From an uncultured Mailhella sp. (GTDB lineage Bacteria; Desulfobacterota; Desulfovibrionia; Desulfovibrionales; Desulfovibrionaceae), in contig CAJTMS010000050.1 of assembly GCA_910577155.1 (NCBI GenBank), positions 1 through 13,623 of the forward strand: DNA of 13,623 nucleotides, in the 5' to 3' direction. This document shows positions 7,149 through 12,463 of this stretch, in pieces. The stretch's first letter is position 1. Each line of letters opens with the position of its first letter. The notes beneath the pieces were generated by a model. That model was not told where the DNA came from. It made no database searches and was given only the letters and a program-made list of their open reading frames with translations. A program made the translations under genes and the position numbers.

Positions 7149-7928
7149 ATGATACAAAATTTGCTGATATATCCATGCATGAAAATAATAGATACATTAG
7201 GTGCTGTTGCCCTTTTTCTTTTTGAAGCAATTTTTGCAACCCAAAATGTACGCCACCTTTTTAATAAAATTTTTAATCAGGTTTTTATTATTGGGGCACA
7301 ATCTATTTTCGTTATCTTGCTCATTGGACTTTTTACAGGGCTGGTACTTGGTTTACAGGCTTTTTACGCCATGAGTATGTTCGAAGCTCAGGGTATGCTT
7401 GGCTCACTCATTTCTTTGACTCTTATCCGTGAAATGGGACCGGTGCTCACGGCTATCATGGTGGCTGCAAGAGCCGGCAGTGCCATGACCGCTGAAATCG
7501 GAGTCATGCGCATCAGTGACCAAATTGATGCCCTGACCGTTATGGATATCCACCCCATCGGCTATTTGGTAAGTCCGCGCTTATGGGCTGCGCTGATTTC
7601 TTTTCCGCTGCTTACGGCTATTTTTAATATTATTGGACTTATCGGCGGTTATCTTTCTGCCTGCGTCCTTTTGGGACTGAATGCAGGCCGCTATATGTCC
7701 GGTATTGAGTCTTCTGTCATGCTCAGCGACGTCAACGGCTGCATGCTGAAATCCCTTGTTTTTGCCGTAATTGTTATTTTAATCTGTTGCTATCAAGGCT
7801 ATTTTGTCCACATGAGAAAAGACGCGAAAGGTCCTGTTGCCGTTGGCAATGCAACGACATCTGCTGTGGTTACCAGCTGTGTTTTAATTTTAATAGCCGA
7901 CTACGTGCTCAGCTCTTTTCTGTTATAG
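7149..7928 (+). CDS. mlaE: MlaE-type ABC transporter permease (phospholipid transport)
   Basis: A 259-residue MlaE/TTC0706-family permease. An N-terminal amphipathic part (KIIDTLGAVALFLFEAIF) precedes five or so membrane segments. The family signature is clear: LIREMGPVLTAIMVAARAGS (92-111), then AEIGVMRISDQIDALTVM (115-132), the region that contacts the ATPase, followed by HPIGYLVSPRLWA. Length matches E. coli MlaE (about 260). In the inner membrane it works as a dimer with MlaF and a ring of MlaD to move phospholipids between the inner membrane and the periplasmic carrier MlaC. It is the first gene of the operon, with AGGAAAG ahead of the ATG. mlaF follows eight bases after the stop. Confidence 0.95.
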   Translation: MIQNLLIYPCMKIIDTLGAVALFLFEAIFATQNVRHLFNKIFNQVFIIGAQSIFVILLIGLFTGLVLGLQAFYAMSMFEAQGMLGSLISLTLIREMGPVLTAIMVAARAGSAMTAEIGVMRISDQIDALTVMDIHPIGYLVSPRLWAALISFPLLTAIFNIIGLIGGYLSACVLLGLNAGRYMSGIESSVMLSDVNGCMLKSLVFAVIVILICCYQGYFVHMRKDAKGPVAVGNATTSAVVTSCVLILIADYVLSSFLL

Positions 7929-7936
7929 GAAACACT

Positions 7937-8764
7937 ATGAATTCGTCTGTACAAAAAGCATGGGATATAAAAATTGAAAATTTATCTGCCGGCTATGGCA
8001 GCAAAACCATTATCAAAAGCATGAATGCCCATATTCCTGCAGGGAAAATCACAGCTGTTTTAGGAGAATCGGGCTGCGGAAAAACAACGCTGTTAAAAGT
8101 TTTTCTGGGACTTATTCCCGTCCGAAGCGGAAAATTTTTCCTTGCGGATAAAGATATTACGAGCCTGAATGAAAAATCTTTTCGCTGTATGCGCAGACGT
8201 TTCGGAGTACTTTTTCAAGACGGAGCACTGCTCAGTTCCTTGAATTTATTGGATAATGTTGCTCTTCCCCTCAAAGAGCATACCAAACTTTCGCCGCGCA
8301 TTATCGAAAAAGCAGTGCTTGAAACCCTTGATCTTGTTGGACTCAAAGAAGCTGCCTACCGCTATCCCAGTGAGCTTTCCGGCGGTATGCGAAAAAGAGC
8401 GGGACTTGCGCGGGCGATTATTACAGAACCGCCTCTTTTATTTTATGACGAACCCACATCAGGGCTTGACCCCATAACCTCCATGCGCATGGATCAACTG
8501 CTCCTTGATATGCAGTCTTATTACAAAAATATGACGACAGTGCTTATTACCCATGATATGAGCAGCGTAAAACGGGTTGCTGATTATATTCTGCTGGTAA
8601 AAGACGGCATTGCCCATTTCAACGGCACCAAAGAGGATTTTTTCACATCTTCTGATGCCTATATTAAAAACTTTCTTGAACAGCAAGAAAAACATGAACA
8701 AAAACATACTCTTCCGGATAATCCGGAAGTAAGAAAAGCCCTTGCCGCGTGGCTGCAAAGCTAG
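7937..8764 (+). CDS. mlaF: MlaF-type ABC transporter ATP-binding protein
   Basis: A 275-residue ATPase that powers MlaE. It shows Walker A GESGCGKTT (43-51), the Q-loop in FGVLFQDGALLSSLNL, the ABC signature LSGGMRKR (147-154), Walker B LLFYDEPTSGLDP with D171 and E172, and the switch histidine in TVLITHDM. The FQDGALLSSL and LSGGMRKRAGLARAI wording is typical of MlaF rather than of other ABC ATPases. The frame is open upstream inside mlaE, but the start is placed at the ATG at 7937, eight bases after the mlaE stop with AGGA six bases ahead. The last codons (AAWLQS) lie inside the first copy of an imperfect ~21-base direct repeat. After the TAG the frame stays open for 16 more codons before TGA at 8813-8815. 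Confidence 0.95.
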   Translation: MNSSVQKAWDIKIENLSAGYGSKTIIKSMNAHIPAGKITAVLGESGCGKTTLLKVFLGLIPVRSGKFFLADKDITSLNEKSFRCMRRRFGVLFQDGALLSSLNLLDNVALPLKEHTKLSPRIIEKAVLETLDLVGLKEAAYRYPSELSGGMRKRAGLARAIITEPPLLFYDEPTSGLDPITSMRMDQLLLDMQSYYKNMTTVLITHDMSSVKRVADYILLVKDGIAHFNGTKEDFFTSSDAYIKNFLEQQEKHEQKHTLPDNPEVRKALAAWLQS

Positions 8765-8823
8765 AGCCGCGTGGCGCTGAAATTGGTTACGTGGCTGCAA
8801 GTTTTAGCCCCGTGACCGCAAAA
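8748..8823 (+). repeat. Imperfect ~21-base direct repeat, about four copies, across the end of mlaF
   Basis: CGTGGCTGCAAA (8748-8759), CGTGGCGCTGAAA (8770-8782), CGTGGCTGCAA (8790-8800) and CGTGACCGCAAAA (8811-8823) start 22, 20 and 21 bases apart. The first copy encodes the C-terminal AWLQ of MlaF; the rest fill the 90-base gap before mlaD, the only sizeable gap inside the operon. The block is richer in GC than the bases after it. It could be local tandem duplication, a protein-binding array with two-turn helical phasing, or an mRNA element. Confidence 0.65.
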
Positions 8824-8854
8824 TGAAAAGAAAAAGGGAAATATTGAGGTACCT

Positions 8855-9295
8855 ATGATAAAGAAACAAAGTGCAGTCGGAATATTTGTTTTCATTGGTC
8901 TGCTTTGTATCGGATATTTAACCATAAAACTGGGCAAAATGGAAGTTTTTGGCAGCAACAGCTATACTGTTGAAGCACAGTTTTCTTCTGTTCAGGGACT
9001 GAGAAATGGAGCTGCGGTTGAAATTGCAGGAGTTCAAGTGGGACGGGTCAGTGCCATTAATCTTGATTCTGAAACCTATACAGCCAAAATCAGCATGAAA
9101 ATAGACAACAAAATTGCTTTAAGTGATGATACCATGGCGTCCATTAAAACAAGCGGACTGATTGGGGATAAATTTATAGAACTTACCCCCGGCGGATCTG
9201 ATGAATTGTTAGCAGAAGGAGCGTATATTACCGATACGGAACCTCCTGTTGATTTAATTGCCCTTATTTCAAAATATGTCTTTGGGAGTATATAA
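8855..9295 (+). CDS. mlaD: MlaD-type MCE protein, periplasmic substrate-binding ring
   Basis: A 146-residue protein with one N-terminal membrane anchor (AVGIFVFIGLLCIGYLTIKL, 7-26) and a single MCE domain: YTVEAQFSSVQGLRNGAAVE (37-56), IAGVQVGRVSAI, then KTSGLIGDKFIELTPGG and ITDTEPPVDL. MCE proteins of this type form a hexameric ring on the periplasmic face of the MlaEF permease and make a greasy channel for phospholipids. It is shorter than E. coli MlaD (183), mainly because the C-terminal tail after the MCE domain is brief. GAGGT ends four bases before the ATG. The stop TAA shares its last A with the mlaC ATG, so the two are translationally coupled. Confidence 0.94.
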   Translation: MIKKQSAVGIFVFIGLLCIGYLTIKLGKMEVFGSNSYTVEAQFSSVQGLRNGAAVEIAGVQVGRVSAINLDSETYTAKISMKIDNKIALSDDTMASIKTSGLIGDKFIELTPGGSDELLAEGAYITDTEPPVDLIALISKYVFGSI

Positions 9296-9915
9296 TGCTT
9301 AAAACGATTTTATCCTTTTTGTGTGTTCTTACCCTTTCAGTCAGCATGGCTTTTGCCGTATCCGTCACCCCAAAACAACGGGTTGAAGACGGCAGTGCAA
9401 GAATTTTCAATCTTCTTTTGCAGGAAGAATTCCAAAACCCTAAAACCCGTCCGGAAGTGTTAAAAGAAATTGAAAAAGAACTCATCAGTTTTTTTGATTT
9501 TGAAGAATTTGCAACCAGAACAGTCGGTCCTAAATGGCGTCAGTTCACCGCCGATCAAAAACAGCGTTTTACGGATGCTTTTACAGAGCTGCTCAGAAAT
9601 TCCTATATCAATACCCTCAATTCCTATAATGGGGAAACCCTTTCCTATGTGGGGGAAATCCGCTCAAAAGACGGCAGCAAAGTGGAAGTGCATACCCTTT
9701 TCAAAGGGCAGGAAAAAGACTATCCTGTTTCTTTCCGCATGCTTGTCAAAAACGACAACTGGTACGTCTATGATGTGATTATTGAAGGAATCAGCATGAT
9801 TAAAAATTATCGTGAACAATTCCATGATATCCTTATCAAAGCTGATCCGGAAGAGCTGATTAGCCGTGTCCGTGAAAAAGCAAAAGAAAAAAAAGAAGAA
9901 AAACTCAAGAAATAA
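9295..9915 (+). CDS. mlaC: MlaC-type periplasmic phospholipid carrier (Ttg2D family)
   Basis: A 206-residue protein with a signal peptide (MLKTILSFLCVLTLSVSMAF, cleavage likely after AFA near residue 22) and the Tgt2/MlaC domain: VEDGSARIFNLLLQEEF, LISFFDFEEFATRTVGPKWR (62-81), FTADQKQRFTDAFTELLRNS, YINTLNSYNGETLSYVGEIR and NDNWYVYDVIIEGISMIKNY (161-180). The last block with the conserved WxVYDVxIEGVSL-type wording is diagnostic. MlaC carries one phospholipid between the outer-membrane MlaA complex and the inner-membrane MlaFED. The C-terminus is strongly basic and acidic (EKAKEKKEEKLKK). The start overlaps the mlaD stop by one base, with GGGAG ahead. mlaA follows after three bases. Confidence 0.94.
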   Translation: MLKTILSFLCVLTLSVSMAFAVSVTPKQRVEDGSARIFNLLLQEEFQNPKTRPEVLKEIEKELISFFDFEEFATRTVGPKWRQFTADQKQRFTDAFTELLRNSYINTLNSYNGETLSYVGEIRSKDGSKVEVHTLFKGQEKDYPVSFRMLVKNDNWYVYDVIIEGISMIKNYREQFHDILIKADPEELISRVREKAKEKKEEKLKK

Positions 9916-9918
9916 GAT

Positions 9919-10692
9919 ATGAAAAAAATTCTTTTTAATATCCTTTTTGCATGCATAATTTGCACGGGAATACAGCATACGGCTGCGTTGGCAGAAGAAA
10001 ATACTGTCATTGCGTCCGATGATTATTTTGATGATGATTATGACAATGAACAGGCATATACCCCCGATGCGGATACGTTTAAATTCTGGAATAAGCCTTG
10101 GCATGAAATCAATGACGTTCTCTTGATTGACATTGCAAAACCCCTTTTCCTTGAATACAGTAAAATAACAACGCCGGAGGTTCGTACGGGTTTTAAAGCT
10201 TTCCGGGAAAATATCAAAACTCCGCGCCGTATGCTCAATGCTTTGCTGCAGGGAGAAATTGGACAATGTTTTGTCGAGCTTGGCAGGTTTATTGTCAATA
10301 CAACCACAAGCCTCGGTTTTGCAGATGTAGCAAGTGTCAATAATAAGCCTCTTGTTTCCTATACACCGGAAAATCTCCGCTTTGGCTATACCCTTGCAGT
10401 ATGGGGATTTGGCGAAGGTTCCTATTTTGTTTATCCCTTTTATGGTCCTTCCACTATCCGCGAGGCAATCGGATCAAGCGTGGACTTTTTCAGCAATGCT
10501 TTTGACTATCTTGTTCCATGGTATGTTTTCACGCCTGCTGAAGTTTTCTTTGCCTTCAACGAAATAGATACAATGTATGTGCCTTACGAAGCCATTACTT
10601 CCAACGCTCTTGAACCCTATATTGCCCTTCGTAATGCTTATTTGGAAAACTTGTACAGCAATAAACCCGTTGTTTCAAAACCGAAAAAGTAA
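9919..10692 (+). CDS. mlaA: MlaA/VacJ-family outer-membrane lipid-asymmetry protein
   Basis: A 257-residue VacJ-family protein. FWNKPWHEINDVLLIDIAKP (55-74), TPEVRTGFKAFRENIKTPRR, MLNALLQGEIGQCFVELGRF, IVNTTTSLGFADVAS and GFGEGSYFVYPFYGPSTIRE match the MlaA core, which sits in the outer leaflet of the outer membrane and removes misplaced phospholipids with MlaC's help. The N-terminal signal runs to ALA near residue 25. The two cysteines in it (C12, C15) are not in a standard lipobox (LFAC and IIC), so it looks cut by signal peptidase I rather than lipidated, unlike E. coli MlaA. A very acidic stretch (about residues 26-53, rich in D and E) separates the signal from the domain. The ribosome site is weak, so coupling to mlaC three bases upstream is likely. 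Confidence 0.93.
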   Translation: MKKILFNILFACIICTGIQHTAALAEENTVIASDDYFDDDYDNEQAYTPDADTFKFWNKPWHEINDVLLIDIAKPLFLEYSKITTPEVRTGFKAFRENIKTPRRMLNALLQGEIGQCFVELGRFIVNTTTSLGFADVASVNNKPLVSYTPENLRFGYTLAVWGFGEGSYFVYPFYGPSTIREAIGSSVDFFSNAFDYLVPWYVFTPAEVFFAFNEIDTMYVPYEAITSNALEPYIALRNAYLENLYSNKPVVSKPKK

Positions 10693-10701
10693 GGAGTTTT
10701 T

Positions 10702-11133
10702 ATGTCAAACCAAACGACCAAATTCCCCATCACGTGGGAACAAGTGCATCGTGACGCATTACGCCTTGCAGAAAAATTAAAACAAGTACAGCAATTTGAC
10801 GCCATTTTGACTGTTTGCCGCGGCGGGCTTGTTCCTGCTGCTCTTGTTGCCCGTGCTTTAGACATCCATGTGATTGATACACTTTGCTTTATCACAAAAG
10901 ACAATCAGGAAGAACTTATCAAACATTCTGCTTTGCCTGATAAAAATCTTTTGATTATTGATGATATTGTCAATACCGGACACACGGCAAAGGCTGTTCG
11001 CACACTTTTTCCCAATGCCCATTATGCAAGCATTTATGTCAAAGATGATTATAAAGATCTTGTTGATACGTGGATTACAGACGTCAAACAGGATACATGG
11101 TTTATTTTCCCTTGGGAACATGATTTAAAATGA
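10702..11133 (+). CDS. gpt: Xanthine/guanine phosphoribosyltransferase-like protein
   Basis: A 143-residue type I phosphoribosyltransferase whose layout follows E. coli Gpt throughout: ITWEQVHRDALRLAEKL near the start, the CRGGLVPAALVARAL loop (39-53), HVIDTLCF, the PRPP-binding loop IIDDIVNTGHTA (85-96, D87 and D88), and a C-terminal DTWFIFPWE (131-139) equal to Gpt's DTWIEQPWD, where the tryptophan faces the purine. It would salvage guanine and xanthine (possibly hypoxanthine) to nucleotides using PRPP, in the cytoplasm. It is a little shorter than Gpt (152) at the C-terminus. AAGGAG lies ahead of the ATG, nine bases after mlaA, and its stop overlaps the next start by four bases (ATGA). Substrate preference cannot be read from sequence. 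Confidence 0.88.
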   Translation: MSNQTTKFPITWEQVHRDALRLAEKLKQVQQFDAILTVCRGGLVPAALVARALDIHVIDTLCFITKDNQEELIKHSALPDKNLLIIDDIVNTGHTAKAVRTLFPNAHYASIYVKDDYKDLVDTWITDVKQDTWFIFPWEHDLK

Positions 11134-12197
11134 ACCTTGCCCAACAATCTCGCTTATTAGCCTGCCTTGCCGTATTGTGCTGGATTTTACTGTTCCATTC
11201 ACAAACGAATATTATTATCATTGCAAGTGCCATAGCATTTTTGACCTATCCGTTTTTCCGGCGTTTACAGCGAAAATTTAATGTAGGTTTTTCTTTAATT
11301 ATTTATTATTGCTGTCTTGCACTGGTTGTGATTATTCCCATTATTTTAATCACGGTGCTTGTTACCCCGCAGGCGGTCAATGGCTATAAAACGCTTATGC
11401 TCTGGATTGATAAAGGCTTGGAGCTTCCGCCTGCCATTGAACACTATATCACCGTTATGAATACATGGCTTGAAACTATCCCCGGCTTTCAGGATTTACA
11501 AAGCTCCACGGCTGAAATCAGCGGAACAATCAGACGATCCCTGTCTTCTTTTCTCCAGCTTCTTTTAACAGGCAGTATCAGCTTTGCAGGAAGCACAATC
11601 AATATTGCCATGCAGCTTTTTCTGATTATTTTCTTAGCCGGGCTTGCTGTTATGTATGCCAAGACCTGTCAAAAACTGGCAATCAGAATTACCGCTCTGC
11701 CAGAAGAATGTATTGAGCGTTTTATTCTTGCCTTCCAGCGGGCTGCCCGTTCCATTTTTCTTGGAGTTTTCTTTGTTGCCTTTATACAGGGAATACTGGT
11801 TGGAATTGGCTTTTTCATTTTTGGCGTAAAAGACGCCGCCTTCTGGGGACTTATTGCCATGATTTGTGCTGTTATCCCTATCTTTGGCACGGCTCTTATT
11901 TGGGTGCCTATTGCCATTACGGTTTGGGTTGGCGGTTCTTTCTACAGCGCTTTGGGCATTGTGCTGTGGGGAATTATTATTGTGGCAGGTGCGGATAATT
12001 TGCTGCGCCCCTATTGTCTGCAAAAAGGCATTAAAACCTCCATTATCGTGCTCTTTTTTGCTATTATCTGCAGCATTATCGCCTTTGGTCCCATTGGGCT
12101 TATCCTTGGTCCAACCCTTGTCGCTCTTGGTATCCAAGCTGTAGAAGAAAGCGATTACTTGCTGCAGAAAGCACAAGAACAAAAGAATACGGAATAA
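11130..12197 (+). CDS. AI-2E/PerM-family membrane protein
   Basis: A 355-residue polytopic protein of the AI-2E transporter (PerM/YhhT/YdiK) family, with about eight membrane segments. After two N-terminal segments and a pair around CCLALVVIIPIILITVLVTP, a soluble stretch (about 85-145, WIDKGLELPPAIEHYITVMN) precedes the family's conserved C-terminal block: GVKDAAFWGLIAMICAVIPI, then ADNLLRPYCLQKG and GPIGLILGPTLVALGIQAVE. Family members include the autoinducer-2 exporter TqsA and Na+/H+ antiporter-like proteins; which of these roles applies is not readable here. The start codon overlaps the gpt stop (ATGA), so the two are translationally coupled. It is the last gene before the terminator at 12375-12417. 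Confidence 0.9.
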   Translation: MNLAQQSRLLACLAVLCWILLFHSQTNIIIIASAIAFLTYPFFRRLQRKFNVGFSLIIYYCCLALVVIIPIILITVLVTPQAVNGYKTLMLWIDKGLELPPAIEHYITVMNTWLETIPGFQDLQSSTAEISGTIRRSLSSFLQLLLTGSISFAGSTINIAMQLFLIIFLAGLAVMYAKTCQKLAIRITALPEECIERFILAFQRAARSIFLGVFFVAFIQGILVGIGFFIFGVKDAAFWGLIAMICAVIPIFGTALIWVPIAITVWVGGSFYSALGIVLWGIIIVAGADNLLRPYCLQKGIKTSIIVLFFAIICSIIAFGPIGLILGPTLVALGIQAVEESDYLLQKAQEQKNTE

Positions 12198-12218
12198 TTC
12201 TCATTTTGCTTTTCATTT

Positions 12219-12292
12219 TTTGGGGAAATGATTATCTCTGCTGTCGCTATCCGTAAAGCTCGTAAACGCGCTAACGGCTACCGCTCCCCAAA
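12219..12292. repeat. GC-rich block with nested inverted repeats downstream of perM
   Basis: Perfect eight-base arms TTTGGGGA (12219-12226) and TCCCCAAA (12285-12292) enclose a second imperfect stem: 12245-12254 against 12274-12283, eight of ten positions pairing and including CCGT with ACGG. A further AGC/GCT pair lies inside (12257-12259 with 12270-12272). The surrounding bases are AT-rich. It could be a structured 3' end of the operon mRNA, a REP-like intergenic element or decayed coding DNA. Confidence 0.4.
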
Positions 12293-12304
12293 CCCCTCAT
12301 AACA

Positions 12305-12325
12305 AAAATTTCATTCTGAAATTTT
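12305..12325. repeat. Short perfect inverted repeat
   Basis: AAAATTTCA and TGAAATTTT pair over nine bases around a three-base loop (TTC). All but two of the pairs are A-T and no U-tract follows, so it is a weak terminator candidate at best. It lies between the GC-rich block and the main terminator. Confidence 0.45.
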
Positions 12326-12374
12326 GAGAAAATATTTATTCATTATCCCTTCCCGTTATCCCAATTATAAGCAT

Positions 12375-12417
12375 AAAAGAAAACCGTTACAGACAGCGCC
12401 TATAACGATTTTCTTTT
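12375..12417. terminator. Bidirectional rho-independent terminator
   Basis: AAAAGAAAACCGTTA (12375-12389) pairs with TAACGATTTTCTTTT (12403-12417): 14 of 15 positions, one C-A mismatch, loop of 13 bases. T-rich bases follow on the plus strand (through 12418) and an A-rich left arm gives U's on the minus strand. It lies between the convergent perM and right-edge genes and probably ends both transcripts. Confidence 0.65.
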
Positions 12418-12463
12418 TCTATGCCGTTTCTGTGAATAAAACGTAACAGTTCATTAATAACAA

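Noticed and set aside
7787..7936. A longer MlaF beginning inside mlaE
   Set aside because: The extra 50 residues overlap mlaE out of frame and look nothing like an ABC domain. The ATG at 7937 has a ribosome site and gives the normal family N-terminus.
9664..10266. 200-codon minus-strand frame across mlaC and mlaA
   Set aside because: It is antisense to two well-supported genes. The Phe runs are the complement of AAA/GAA codons at the mlaC end.
11634..12182. 182-codon minus-strand frame inside perM
   Set aside because: It is Asn/Lys/Gly-rich antisense of a membrane protein gene, with no domain, and lies wholly within a well-supported CDS.
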